Assembly: GCF_003944715.1 (NCBI RefSeq)
Contig: NZ_RWIT01000008.1
Span: forward strand, 124,001 to 188,000
Reading direction: 5' to 3'
DNA length: 64,000 nucleotides
Source: Hymenobacter rigui
GTDB lineage: Bacteria > Bacteroidota > Bacteroidia > Cytophagales > Hymenobacteraceae
The notes beneath the pieces were generated by a model. That model was not told where the DNA came from, did not search any database, and saw nothing but the letters and a program-made list of their open reading frames with translations. Made by a program: the position numbers and the translations under genes. Shown here piece after piece: positions 50,410 through 60,413 of this stretch; position 1 is the stretch's first letter; every line of letters starts with the position of its first letter.

Positions 50410-50498
50410 GGCAGGCAGTTAGGTAGTGAGATGATGCTTCAAAATTCCCCCTAGCTCTGTTTACCTATGCCCCAGTGTATACGTTGGCCTGCCCCAAT

Positions 50499-51740
50499 CT
50501 ATGATTTGGGGCGGGCTAGTTCGCTGGGCGCACGCCCCACTACCTTCTTAAATACCCGGTTAAACGTTGACCGTGAGTTAAATCCGCTTTCCAAGGCAAT
50601 GCCCACCAACGAGTAGTGCGCAAAGCGAGGGTCAGCCAGCAGCCGCTGCGCCTCTTGCACCCGATACGCATTGACGAAGTCGTTGAAGTTCTGCCCGCAA
50701 CTGGAATTGATGACTTTGGAGAGCAGCCCCGACGTGATGCGCAGCCGTTTCGCTACCTCGGCCAAGGTCAGTTCGGGCTCCAGCCAAGGCTGCTCCTCGG
50801 CCATTAGCGCCAGCAGCTTCTCCCGCCAGACCAGCAGCTCCGGGGCCTGTTCTGCTGCTGGCAACCTGGTTTCGGGCAACGCCTCCTGGGTGGCCGCCGG
50901 GGCATCAGGAGTCGGAGTCACTTCAGGCACCGGCCCGGGAGCGGCATCGAAACGCAGCGGGGTGGTGGCCGCGGCATAGTTGGCTTGCAGGCCGACGGCA
51001 ATCAGCCAATACACCAGCAGGCCGCGCAGGAAAAAATAATTCCAGGAAGCTGCGTCACTCAGGCCAATTTTCCAGTTCACCAGCGTAAAGAGCTGGCTTA
51101 ATACCAAGGCCAACACTTGCACCAACACCAGTTGCCGCAGCCCGGCAAAGCGCAGGCGCTCGGTATCCGAAAAGTTATCGTGCAGGTAGCGGGTATAGCG
51201 CCGGTAATCGGTGAGCACCCGCCAGCAGTAGGCCGGCAGCAGCACGTACTGGGCATAGCCGAGGTAGTGATTGAAGGCCTCCGCCACTGCCAGGGCCGGC
51301 CCTTTGGTACCCACCGGAACCGGCTGGCCGCGTACAATGGGTAGCCACAGCAGGTCGTGGCCCAGCGCCCCGACTATCAGCCCACCTTGCAGCAGGCCCG
51401 GCAGCAAGGGCAGCCAAGCCCGCGGAAACAGCCGGAACTCCTGACTGGTCAGGCTTCGGAAATAAAGGTAGTAGGCTGGCCCCAGCAGCAGGTTGAGCTG
51501 CCAGGGCACGTAAAACAGAGCCGTTGTGTACCCGTCGTGGCTCTCGTACCAGCCGGCGTAGGCCAGCATCTGCTGGGTGATGCTCAGCGTTGGCACGGCC
51601 AACAGCACGGCCAGCAGCGCATCGGTAAGCGTACCGCGCCGTACTGCGCGCAGCATCAGCCCGATCGTGGCAACGAGGCCGGTTACCACCGCCGGCAGTA
51701 GCAATGAGCTATGAGCCCCAAAATTAAATAACATCGGCAC
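50499..51740 (-). CDS. AraC-family regulator with N-terminal membrane domain
   Basis: A 413-residue protein. Seven transmembrane helices (about 10-230; for example LLLPAVVTGLVATIGLML, YALFYVPWQLNLLLGPAYYL-like segments) precede a Pro/Ala-rich linker and the AraC HTH: LTLAEVAKRLRITSGLLSKV, FNDFVNAYRVQEAQRLLADP, SLVGIALESGFNSRSTFNRV then FKKVVG. This is the 7TM-HTH_18 layout common in Bacteroidota. It is a paralogue of the C-terminal part of 41039 but lacks the glycan-binding-like domain. It may control the serine hydrolase downstream. Confidence 0.87.
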   Translation of the reverse strand: MPMLFNFGAHSSLLLPAVVTGLVATIGLMLRAVRRGTLTDALLAVLLAVPTLSITQQMLAYAGWYESHDGYTTALFYVPWQLNLLLGPAYYLYFRSLTSQEFRLFPRAWLPLLPGLLQGGLIVGALGHDLLWLPIVRGQPVPVGTKGPALAVAEAFNHYLGYAQYVLLPAYCWRVLTDYRRYTRYLHDNFSDTERLRFAGLRQLVLVQVLALVLSQLFTLVNWKIGLSDAASWNYFFLRGLLVYWLIAVGLQANYAAATTPLRFDAAPGPVPEVTPTPDAPAATQEALPETRLPAAEQAPELLVWREKLLALMAEEQPWLEPELTLAEVAKRLRITSGLLSKVINSSCGQNFNDFVNAYRVQEAQRLLADPRFAHYSLVGIALESGFNSRSTFNRVFKKVVGRAPSELARPKS

Positions 51741-52292
51741 TTTAATCGGCTGGATGAACCTACTCCTGCGCTACGTTTTGGGAAGCATCCCGACATTGCC
51801 GCTGCTGGGAACGCCCAAGGGCACGAGGTAGCAGGGCCGGGCGCTCTTTCACCGAAGGTATTTTTCCCTGGGCCACTTCCACGCAGGCATCGGTTTATAA
51901 ATACGGGTGCTGGTCGGCGGTACTCACGCGGGCAGCGCCGAAAATCCTCGCCATTTTTCTCAAAAGCCAAGAAGTCAAGAAGGGCGAAGATAGCAAGTCG
52001 CGGATTGGTGAGAACAGGGAGTAAGACAATCTGTAGCCGCTTTTCGGGGCGCGAAGCGGCCAAAGCGGGTGGGCCGCTATAACGGCCGTCTCGCGTTAGC
52101 TACCGCCCAAGCAGTCTTTCCCTACCGATATGTTCTGCTCCTGTTCTCGTGCTACCCCGTGTAGCACGACGCCACCCCGGCCGTGTGGCACCAGGGTGGC
52201 TTGAGCAGGCCGCCGTGCCCGCACCCATCGTTGTGGACAGCAGCGTTTGCCGGCATGCTATGCGGCAGCTGGTGCGTGGACGCTGCCGTCGG
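51741..52292. other. Intergenic stretch
   Basis: About 550 bases between two leftward genes. Only shadow-like frames are present. A promoter for the AraC gene at 51740 is expected here; nothing else was recognised. Confidence 0.4.
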
Positions 52293-53354
52293 CTACACCA
52301 GAACCAGGCTCAGGATCAGGGCGGCCATCATCCCCCCCGCAATGGTTACACTGTAGAGCCCCGTCAGAACGCTGAACTTGGCGACGGTTTTCAGCCAGTT
52401 TTGCTGGTAGGCCTCGCGCTGGGCCGCTAACAGGTATACAGCTACCAGGGGTACCAGCAGCAAAGCAGATTTAGCGGGTACACGGGCAAACAGGGTCAGA
52501 ATCATGCTCAGGGAACAGAGCAGAAAAACAAAGCAGTGCACGTGGATGGCAAACATCAGATGTGCCAGGTAGTACTGCCTGCGGCGCAGATAGAGCAGCT
52601 TGAGCAGCAGCGCAAATACGGGCATGAGCACGAACATCATCAGGGAGATGCCGCGCACAAACTGGTGGGATACCTCCGAGTCCGTAGACTGCATGATGCG
52701 GTAGCCCTGCCGGCCCATGAAGCGCGACAGAAAAGAAGGCTCCTGACCATGGCGCAGCAGCAGCGCGTCGAACTGGGATGCGGAATAAGTGGGAAGCTCC
52801 CGCCATTCGAGTGGGGTATACAGCACGCCATTCCAGCGACGGTAATCGGCCGTGTCGCTGTTTACATCGGAATTGACAAACCCGTTTAGAAAGCGCACGT
52901 GCCGGCGGTTAAGCAGTACACGCTTGGCATCGGCTGTGGGCTGAGTACGGGCCAGGCGGATCGAGTCGGCCCGAAACCGGATGCTGGTCTGTTGAAGCTG
53001 CTGGCCGATAGTATGTCGTTCCCCGTGCTCCGGGGCATGCAAGGCAACTGACAGCAGCAGGAAAAACAGAAAGCTGATAAAAATATAAAGCCGCACGGGG
53101 GGCACATACGCCACGCGTCTACCTTCCCAGAAGCGCCGCGTTAGCGCGCCAGGCGCAAACAACAGCAGGCGCAGGGTACGGAAGACTTTACTGTCGAAAT
53201 GAAACACGCCCTCGAGTACTTCCTCGGCTACGTGTCCGAAGGATAGGTCGAGGGCGTGGTTTTGCTGCCCACAGTTAGGGCAGAAGTTTTCGGCGGCTAT
53301 GAACGGCCGCTCACAGTTGGCACAGGCGGCGAGGGGAGAGGCGGAGTGCGCCAT
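52293..53354 (-). CDS. DUF3667 membrane protein with N-terminal zinc ribbon
   Basis: ATG 53354 gives 353 residues. The start ACANCERPFIAAENFCPNCG contains two CxxC pairs, a zinc ribbon. The next stretch, LSFGHVAEEVLEGVFHFDSK followed by FRTLRLLLFAPGALTRRFWE and GRRVAYVPPVRLYIFISFLF, is diagnostic of DUF3667. About five transmembrane helices follow (MMFVLMPVFALLLKLLYL and others). Role unknown. The longer frame from 53402 adds a Ser/Arg stretch before the ribbon and is less likely. Confidence 0.85.
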   Translation of the reverse strand: MAHSASPLAACANCERPFIAAENFCPNCGQQNHALDLSFGHVAEEVLEGVFHFDSKVFRTLRLLLFAPGALTRRFWEGRRVAYVPPVRLYIFISFLFFLLLSVALHAPEHGERHTIGQQLQQTSIRFRADSIRLARTQPTADAKRVLLNRRHVRFLNGFVNSDVNSDTADYRRWNGVLYTPLEWRELPTYSASQFDALLLRHGQEPSFLSRFMGRQGYRIMQSTDSEVSHQFVRGISLMMFVLMPVFALLLKLLYLRRRQYYLAHLMFAIHVHCFVFLLCSLSMILTLFARVPAKSALLLVPLVAVYLLAAQREAYQQNWLKTVAKFSVLTGLYSVTIAGGMMAALILSLVLV

Positions 53355-53402
53355 TGCGGGGGAGGAGTAAGAACGATGGATAGGGCGGCGCAAAATAAAC
53401 AT

Positions 53403-53974
53403 CCCCTCATCGTTTGCGGGCTTTGACCCGGTATTTTCCGGAGTAGCGCGGATTACTGAGGGGCATCGGCGACAAGGACCGGATTATTTCGCCATATACC
53501 GGACTGGTGCATCGGCCTTGAAACTCACTTCCCGCACCCTGCCGCGCCGACGCGTGGCAATGCCTGTATGACCTGTAGTGCCCCAGGGCCTTTAGGTGGG
53601 ATTGGTTATCGTATGGTCCGTGAGTGTGCCGATAGTGATAGGGCGAATGAAGATTGCCTGACCAGCGCCACGAAGTAGGTGCCCCGGATAGGGGAGAAGC
53701 GGCCCTGCAGCTACGCGGCCAACGGCCACGAAATCCGCATCCGGTTTCTGGTGGACCCCGGCACCCTGGTCCGACCGACGCGGCAGGAGTTGCAGGCCTG
53801 CGCCCACACTCTCACCACCGACCTGCCGCCGTCATCGCCCAGCACGGGTCGAAACCACCAGCGAGTCGAAACCGCCAGCAAGTGGACCACGGATGCGCTG
53901 GTTGCCAAAAAGGCGCACGGGACCCGGCTGGATACCCCGACTCATCTCACGGCGGAACAATTTCCCGTACTTGC
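53403..53974. other. Intergenic stretch with uncertain short frames
   Basis: About 570 bases. The forward frame from 53679 (YAANGHEIRIRFLVDPGTLV, RQELQACAHTLTTDL) is mildly protein-like but runs into the antisense of the hybrid kinase. No family or repeat was recognised. Confidence 0.35.
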
Positions 53975-56900
53975 TCATGCAACGGTGCTTCGGTGCCTGG
54001 TCTGCCTGACGTCCCGCTCAATCTGCTGCATTACCTGGCGCAGGTTGGAATCAATGACGTTGAGCAGCGGCTGTAAGGCGGCAACCTCGAAGGGGCCGGA
54101 GTATTTCTCCAGGTGCTCAACGGGCTCAAGTACAGCCTTCATGTGCAGGTGCATCAAGCTGGGCTTGATTTTGTGGGCCCCCGCCTGTAAGCGGGTGAGG
54201 TTGCCGCCGGCCAGGGCGCTGTGCAGCTCCTGCAGAATGGTCGTGCTACTTTCCAGGAAGGTTGCCAGCATAAAATCAATAAACTGCTGGTCACCCCGGG
54301 CCATTTCGTGAAGCAGGACCAAGTCATAGAGCTTTTCCGGGCTTTGCGACTCCTGCTGAGGGCGGGCGGTCCAGTTGTATACCATTTTGAGCAGGTCCTG
54401 CTCCTGAAAGGGTTTGGCCAAGTAGTCGTTCATGCCGGCCGTGAGGCACTTTTGCTGCTCACCCCGGATAGCATTGGCCGTAAGTGCAACGATGGGCGTG
54501 GTCATGTCCATCTCCTGGCGCAGAAACTCGGTGGTTTCCAGCCCATTCATCACCGGCATCTGTACGTCCATCAAAATCAGATCGAAGGGTATAGTAGCTT
54601 GCCGGATCAGCTCCACGGCCACTGCTCCGTTTTCAGCCTCCGTAACCTCCACGCTGGCCTGCATCAGGAATGACTTGGCCAGCAGGCGGTTAAAGTCGTT
54701 GTCCTCCACTAGCAGCACGCGCCGCCCCCGAATACCGGCCTGAATGGCCTTCGTGCCAAACGACACCGATTTGCAGGGCATATCGGAAGCGGAGCCGATG
54801 GGCAGGCGCAGGGCAAAGCTGATGACCGTACCGTGGTTTTTCTCGCTTTCAATGCGCAGCTCCCCGCCCATCAGCCCCACCAGCCGGCGGCAGATGCTCA
54901 GCCCCAGCCCCGAGCCCCCGAACTTGCGCGTCACGGACGAGTCCTCCTGGCTGAAAGCGCTGAAAATGCGGCTCAGGTATTCCGGGCTGATGCCCACCCC
55001 CGTGTCGGTGACGGTAAACTCCACCACCGCTTCCTGCGCCGAGAAATCCACCAGTTCGCAGCTCACTGTCACCTGCCCTTTCTCGGTGAACTTGACGGCG
55101 TTGCCGGCCAGGTTCAGCAGCACCTGCGTGATGCGGTACGGGTCGCCGAGCAACACGTCCGGAATACCTGCTTTCACCCACGTGACCAGGTTAAGCCCCT
55201 TCTCCTCGGCTTTGTACTGCAGGGTTTTCTCAATCTGCTGGCACAGGGCCTGGGTGCTGAAGCCGATGTGCTCGAGCGTGAGCTTACCGGCGTCAATCTT
55301 GGACAAATCCAGCACATCGTTGATGATTACCAGCAGGTTCTCGGCCGAGGTGCTGATGGCATTCAGGTAATTGTCCTGGGTTTTAGACAGCGGGGTTTTG
55401 GCCAGCAACTGACTCATGCCCAGGATGGCGTTCATGGGCGTGCGAATCTCGTGGCTCATGTTGGCCAGAAACTGGGCTTTGGCTTTCGAGGACTCTTCGG
55501 CCTGCTTTTTCGCCTCGCGCAGATTGGTTTCCAGCAGCTTTTGGTGGGTAATATCCATGAAGATACCGGTGGTACCCACCACCGTATTGGTTTCGTCGTA
55601 GAGCGGCGCGCCCCCGATGAGCATCCATTTCAGCGCCCCGTTCTTGGTTTGCACCTGGGCCTCGTACACGTCCGAGACGCCCCCCAGGCGTTCAATCTGC
55701 TTGCGCTGGAGCAGGTCGTTATCCTTGGCCGCGCAAATCAGCGAAAAAATGGAATGCTCCAGCATTTCCTCTTCCTCGTAGCCGATGATTTCGCAGAAGC
55801 TGTCGTTCACGTAGCGGACGCGGTGGTCCAAATCCACTTCTACCAGACCCAGACTCATGTTTTCAATGATGGTCTGGTACTTCTGCTCGCGTCGCTTAAG
55901 GATGTACTCGTCCTTCTCCTGCTGGGTGATATCCTGGAAAGTCCAGAGGTGACCGATATTTTCCTGGTGGTAGATGGGCTGGGAGCGGCGCTGAAAAACC
56001 CGCTCGTCAGGCATATGCAGCGTATCGGTACCCTGCCAGCGCGTGCGAAACAAATCCCGCAGACAGCTGCCCTCGGGGTGCGCCCCGGCCAGCGGCGACA
56101 TCTCCAGGCACGAGGACAGATCCATGCCGATAAGCTCGTCGGGGGAGCAGGGCAGCTGGTTAAGCTGGCAGAACTCCTCGTTGGTGAGCAGTATCCGCGC
56201 GTGCTCGTCTACCAGCAGGATGGCATCGTTGAGGTTGGCAATAACGTTGCGCAGGCGCAGTGACGAGAAAGCCAGCTCCGCCTCCGTGGTTTTGCGCCGA
56301 GTAATATCGGTGATGATGCCTGAGAAAATCAGGGGCATATCCTCGGCGGTGAGTCGGGTGACGGCTCCGCGGCACAGCACCCACTTGTAGCTGCCGTCGT
56401 GGCAGCGCAGGCGGTGCTCGATATTAAGCAGCGTGGTGTGGCCCAACAGCTGCTGCTGCCAGGCGTGGTGCACCAGCTGCAGATCCTCGGGATGAATGCG
56501 GGCGGCCCAGGCGGAGTACTCGTTGGGAAACTCCTGTTCCGAGTAGCCCAGCATCTGGCGGTAAGCAGGGGAGAAAACCATGCTTTCCGTCTGATAATTG
56601 TATTCCCAGAAGCCATCCCCGATTAGGTTAAAGGCCTGTCGCCAGCGCTCCTCAGTAGTTAACAGCTCCAGGCTGGTTTTCTTCAGCTGGCTGATGTCTT
56701 CGAGTATACCGGTGTACACGAGCCCCTGTGCATCCTGGCGCGAGAGCACCGAGGAGCCCCGCCACCAACGCAGGGGCTGGCCGGGGACTACTAATCGGCC
56801 CTCAAACTGCCAGGGGGCACCCGTCAGGTTTGATTTATGCACCGAGGCCCGCCACTGCGCCTGATCATCAGGATGTACGAACTCCCCTAACCGGTCCGCC

Positions 56901-57148
56901 TCGCTCAACGGAATCCCGAACAGGTTGTAGAGCTGGGGGCTTACATACTTGAAGCAAAATGAGCCATCGAAGTTTTCGCGCCACTGGTACAGCACCACGG
57001 GTACCTGCCCGGCCACATTCTCAAATCGCTGCTCACTGGCCCGCAGCGCGAGCCGGAGCTGTTGCTGCTGCTGCTCCAGGTGTTGTACTTGGGACCGCAA
57101 CCGTTCTATCTCGGCCTGCGACCGGAGGGCGTCCTGAAATGATATCAT
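53975..57148 (-). CDS. Hybrid histidine kinase: coiled coil, four PAS, HisKA, HATPase, REC, Hpt
   Basis: A 1057-residue protein, no transmembrane helix. An N-terminal coiled coil is followed by four PAS/PAC units (about 45-155, 165-285, 300-410, 425-540), each ending with patterns such as YTGILEDISQLKKTSLEL or TGIFMDITHQK. HisKA has His in FLANMSHEIRTPMNAILGMS (about 568). The ATPase has NLAGNAVKFTEKGQ, DTGVGI and GGSGLGLSI. The REC domain has LLVEDNDFNRLLAKS and Asp in LILMDVQMPVMNGL (about 861). The Hpt domain has His in LQAGAHKIKPSLMHLHMKAV (about 991). It can run a full His-Asp-His relay. The sigma-54 activator upstream (48 bases) is the likely final receiver. Confidence 0.92.
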   Translation of the reverse strand: MISFQDALRSQAEIERLRSQVQHLEQQQQQLRLALRASEQRFENVAGQVPVVLYQWRENFDGSFCFKYVSPQLYNLFGIPLSEADRLGEFVHPDDQAQWRASVHKSNLTGAPWQFEGRLVVPGQPLRWWRGSSVLSRQDAQGLVYTGILEDISQLKKTSLELLTTEERWRQAFNLIGDGFWEYNYQTESMVFSPAYRQMLGYSEQEFPNEYSAWAARIHPEDLQLVHHAWQQQLLGHTTLLNIEHRLRCHDGSYKWVLCRGAVTRLTAEDMPLIFSGIITDITRRKTTEAELAFSSLRLRNVIANLNDAILLVDEHARILLTNEEFCQLNQLPCSPDELIGMDLSSCLEMSPLAGAHPEGSCLRDLFRTRWQGTDTLHMPDERVFQRRSQPIYHQENIGHLWTFQDITQQEKDEYILKRREQKYQTIIENMSLGLVEVDLDHRVRYVNDSFCEIIGYEEEEMLEHSIFSLICAAKDNDLLQRKQIERLGGVSDVYEAQVQTKNGALKWMLIGGAPLYDETNTVVGTTGIFMDITHQKLLETNLREAKKQAEESSKAKAQFLANMSHEIRTPMNAILGMSQLLAKTPLSKTQDNYLNAISTSAENLLVIINDVLDLSKIDAGKLTLEHIGFSTQALCQQIEKTLQYKAEEKGLNLVTWVKAGIPDVLLGDPYRITQVLLNLAGNAVKFTEKGQVTVSCELVDFSAQEAVVEFTVTDTGVGISPEYLSRIFSAFSQEDSSVTRKFGGSGLGLSICRRLVGLMGGELRIESEKNHGTVISFALRLPIGSASDMPCKSVSFGTKAIQAGIRGRRVLLVEDNDFNRLLAKSFLMQASVEVTEAENGAVAVELIRQATIPFDLILMDVQMPVMNGLETTEFLRQEMDMTTPIVALTANAIRGEQQKCLTAGMNDYLAKPFQEQDLLKMVYNWTARPQQESQSPEKLYDLVLLHEMARGDQQFIDFMLATFLESSTTILQELHSALAGGNLTRLQAGAHKIKPSLMHLHMKAVLEPVEHLEKYSGPFEVAALQPLLNVIDSNLRQVMQQIERDVRQTRHRSTVA

Positions 57149-57195
57149 AGCTACACTGCGTAAAAAGTAGAACCGATAGGTTGACTTTTAAAGGG

Positions 57196-58554
57196 TTACA
57201 GCTCGCCGTCCTGCACCATCTTATAAATGGTGGACTTACCGATATCGAGCTTGCGGGCCACCAGGGGCACGTTGTGGTCGTACTTGTCGAGGTGGTGACG
57301 GATAATGTAGCGGCTATACTCACGCAGGGTGCGCTGCTCGGAAAGCAGGCCCGAGTCGGTGCCGCTGGTGGCGGGCGTGAACATCAGGTCGCGGGGCTGA
57401 ATTTCCTGTCCGTTGCAGAGTGCTGCCGCCAGCTCCATAATGGTTTTCAACTCGCGCACGTTGCCAGGGTACGAGTGGGCCAGCAGCTGGGCCTGCACGG
57501 CCTCGGAGAGGCCGGGTACTGGGCGGCCCTGCTCCTGGCAGAATTCCTGCAGAAAGTGCTGAGCCAGGAACAGAATGTCGGCGCCTCGCTCGCGCAGGGG
57601 CGGCAGCTCGATGGGCAGGCCAATTACGCGGTAGTAGAGATCTTCACGAAAAGCCTTTGACATAACCTCATCCGCCAGGTTTTTGTGGGTGGCCGTAATC
57701 AGGCGTACGTTCAGCTTGATGCGTTCATTACCCCCCACCCGCTGCAGCTCCCGCTCCTGCAGCACCCGCAGCAGTTTAGCCTGCATCGGCAGGCTCAGCT
57801 CCCCTATCTCATCCAGAAACAGGGTGCCGCCGTGGGCCTGCTCAAACTTGCCGATCTTGCGGCCAATGGCCCCCGTGAAGGCGCCCTTTTCGTGCCCGAA
57901 CAGCTCACTCTCCAATAGTTCGGAGGGAATGGCGGCCATATTCACGGCCACGAAGGGCTTGCTGCTGCGCTCCGAATTCAGGTGTACTGCTTTGGCCACC
58001 AACTCCTTGCCCGTGCCCGTCTCGCCCGTGATGGATATGTTTACCGGGCTTTGGGTGGCGCGCTCCATCAGGTGGTAAATGCGTTGGATGGCCGGACTGT
58101 TGCCCTTGAGCAGGCGCTGAAAGTCGTTTTTCTCCTGGAGCTGGGTTTGCAGCTGCCGCACCTGCTGGCGCAGGCGGGTGGTTTCCCGGATTTTGAGCAC
58201 TGCATTCCAGAGCAAGTCCTTGGTGTACTCGTCCTTCACCAGATAATCGGTTGCCCCCATGCGCAACAGCTCCACAGCCGTGGTAATCTTGCTTTGAGCG
58301 CTGATAATGATGATCGGCAGCTCCGGCTGCTGCTCGCGGATGCGGCGCAGCAGCTCCCGACCTTCCATATCCGGCAACCCGACATCAATAGTTACCACGT
58401 CGGGTGGAGTGCCCAGGCTACGCAGCAGCTCCTGGCCGGAGGTATACAGCCTGACTTGATAATCGGGGTTGAGCGACAAGTGATACTGAAGCAGCTGTCC
58501 GTACCACGGATCATCTTCTACTATCACAATGGAAAGAGGTAGTGGTGTACTCAT
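57196..58554 (-). CDS. NtrC-family sigma-54-dependent response regulator
   Basis: A 452-residue protein. Receiver domain with IVIVEDDPWYGQLLQYHLSL, Asp56 region VVTIDVGLPDMEGRELLRRI and Lys in TDYLVKDEYTKD. AAA+ domain with Walker A in SITGETGTGKELVAKAVHLN, the sigma-54 loop in GHEKGAFTGAIGRKIGKFEQ, Walker B in GGTLFLDEIGELSLPMQAKL and arginine finger region in FREDLYYRV. C-terminal Fis-type HTH: NVPLVARKLDIGKSTIYKMV. It opens sigma-54 promoters when phosphorylated. It is followed on the same strand by the hybrid kinase, whose Hpt domain is the natural phosphodonor. Confidence 0.93.
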   Translation of the reverse strand: MSTPLPLSIVIVEDDPWYGQLLQYHLSLNPDYQVRLYTSGQELLRSLGTPPDVVTIDVGLPDMEGRELLRRIREQQPELPIIIISAQSKITTAVELLRMGATDYLVKDEYTKDLLWNAVLKIRETTRLRQQVRQLQTQLQEKNDFQRLLKGNSPAIQRIYHLMERATQSPVNISITGETGTGKELVAKAVHLNSERSSKPFVAVNMAAIPSELLESELFGHEKGAFTGAIGRKIGKFEQAHGGTLFLDEIGELSLPMQAKLLRVLQERELQRVGGNERIKLNVRLITATHKNLADEVMSKAFREDLYYRVIGLPIELPPLRERGADILFLAQHFLQEFCQEQGRPVPGLSEAVQAQLLAHSYPGNVRELKTIMELAAALCNGQEIQPRDLMFTPATSGTDSGLLSEQRTLREYSRYIIRHHLDKYDHNVPLVARKLDIGKSTIYKMVQDGEL

Positions 58555-59290
58555 TAGCGGAAAGGATAAGACTCGACAGGGCGGCCCCGTCCCTACCGGT
58601 CAGGTAAGCACGGCGGTGGGTGGCAGCACAAATCAGAAAAGGGGTGGGGCCCGTAACAGCGGGTATGAGCGGCTGATACCGCCGTATAATTAATTGGCCA
58701 GCAGCCAAGGAAATACGGTGGTAGATGTAGTGTACCTGTACTTATTAATATTACACTCGGATGGCGCGAATAGTGAAATGGTATCTAGAAAAGAACTTCA
58801 ATGCCAATTAGGCACGTACCATAGCGTATAAATATAGACTTAGGTTGCACCAGCAAGTAAAAAAACAATTTGAGACCTTTCAATCACCCTGCGCCATTGT
58901 TTAGCTTATTCTCATATTGAGCTTGTAAATCCGGGTTTATTTTGAGCAATATCAAGTTAGATTTGTACAAAATAACTGAAGTAGTTTATTTTTCTTCATA
59001 TTAGAAAAATAAAATTAAATCGAGATAGTGCTAATTTACTGGCTTCGACAAACATTCGGAGCCGCGAATCATCCTCGTGGAAGGGCGTGAGCACTTAATA
59101 AAGGGCCAGTTGGTGTTGCCGCAGTACCTGCGTATAAAGCTGGCTAAGGGCGAAAAATATGCCACCACCCGTAAAATGATTTAATTATCTCATTGATAAT
59201 CACTTGCAGCTATAACACAAAACAACCCGGCTCTATTTTCTGGAGCTGAATCCAAAAAATAGAGCCGGGAGTAACAGCGAACTATGACGG
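58555..59290. other. AT-rich intergenic stretch with a terminator
   Basis: About 735 bases. From 58730 to 59035 the DNA is markedly AT-rich, with A/T runs near 58858-58870 and 58985-59025. A short open piece at 59045-59180 (EPRIILVEGREHLIKGQLVL, PQYLRIKLAKGEKYATTRKM) may be a gene fragment of unknown origin. The right end holds the hairpin at 59226-59269. Confidence 0.4.
59226..59269. terminator. Terminator after the BLUF gene
   Basis: Perfect 14-bp arms, cccggctctatttt and aaaatagagccggg, around a 16-base loop. On the reverse strand the stem ends in a T run, placed 22 bases after the stop of the BLUF gene at 59291. Confidence 0.7.
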
Positions 59291-59734
59291 TTAATAGGTG
59301 GGGTTAGTCAGGAAAGGTTCAACGAAGCTCAGCAGCCGGTGCACCAGCATGGGGCGGGTAGGCGCCACTTTAGTCAGCAGATCAGGCAATTGCCGAAAGT
59401 TAACGCATGTGAGTGGCAGGCCTTCGGGCACCACCGCACAATCGGATAAGCCCACACACCAGTAGCTGAAGCTGCGCTTCGACCAGGGCCCCTCCATCAG
59501 TACCTCGCAGGTATGATTGCGACTGTCGCGCACAATCCGTTCGTACACCTCCAGCACGTGCTGTTTGCGGCCCTCCAGCAGTTGCGCGAAGCGGCCGTCG
59601 GGCGTGTACAGGAGCAGGCCTGTAACCTCCACGGCCTGGTTTACGAGGCTGGATTGACGTAACAGCGTGGGCAGCTCCCTTCCAGTGAATTCTTCGCTGG
59701 CGTAGCTCTGGTAAAGAAGGTGGTAGAGTGGCAT
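59291..59734 (-). CDS. BLUF-domain blue-light photoreceptor
   Basis: ATG 59734 gives 147 residues, the usual length for a short BLUF protein. Flavin-binding and switch residues fit the family: Tyr8 in LYHLLYQSYASEE, Asn32 in SSLVNQAVEVTGLLLYTPDG and Gln51 in RFAQLLEGRKQHVLEVYERI, and a Trp in FSYWCVGLSD. BLUF proteins bind FAD and change hydrogen bonding in blue light. There is no output domain, so a partner protein is needed; none is obvious next to it. The longer frame from 59869 adds an unlikely leader. Confidence 0.88.
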   Translation of the reverse strand: MPLYHLLYQSYASEEFTGRELPTLLRQSSLVNQAVEVTGLLLYTPDGRFAQLLEGRKQHVLEVYERIVRDSRNHTCEVLMEGPWSKRSFSYWCVGLSDCAVVPEGLPLTCVNFRQLPDLLTKVAPTRPMLVHRLLSFVEPFLTNPTY

Positions 59735-60413
59735 TACACTAGTGAAGATAAGATAAACGACACAACTGCTGCATATATTATACTGACTAGCAAAGCGTTG
59801 CGCATTACTTACCTGGCGTAAACAGGTTGCGTACCTGCCCGTTGGAGGATTGTATACGAAAGGGTACATCCCAACGGTTTTTTGATTTTTTTATTTTTAT
59901 GAACTTATCAAAATCACTGATTGTCTTAAGCCGCCATTAGCAAACAGGCCATTGAGTACGCGAAAAACCGTCCTGGGCTGCATCGACGAGCCGGACGACA
60001 TTGGCGGTAGCATTCCTCTGCTCCGAAGCCTCAATGCGCTGGGCATTTACCCAGCGCATCGAGTGCTGGCTTCGGTGGTTATGAGCCTGCACCAGAAGCT
60101 CGACGCCGAAATCTTGCCCCGTCTGGCCTCAACCACGGGCGGGCCCGCGAAAGGCAGGTGGGCCACGTGCGCCTCCTTCGCCCCGCCTGCCAGGCCCACG
60201 AGTTGCAGCAGTTGGCACTGGAACTGCTTGCCGTAGTCGCAGTCCAAACCGCTGCTGCCATCCAGGACACAGCCCCTCGCTATGGCTTTTGGGGCTAGCC
60301 CACCAAATACAGGCCACAAGGGATACCGTGCAACAGGCTAGCCAGTCGGATACGACCGTTTTTTTGAACCTAGCTCACCGGCCTTTTGCCGGTAGGGATA
60401 GATGGTAAACGAG
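59735..60413. other. Stretch without recognised genes
   Basis: About 680 bases. An AT-rich part (59750-59930) probably holds the BLUF promoter. The GC-rich part carries overlapping short frames on both strands, for example CQAHELQQLALELLAVVAVQ in the forward direction, which may be a remnant. Nothing could be assigned. Confidence 0.35.

Noticed and set aside
54833..56263. Long forward open frame of 476 codons
   Set aside because: Antisense to the hybrid histidine kinase, whose domains are unmistakable.
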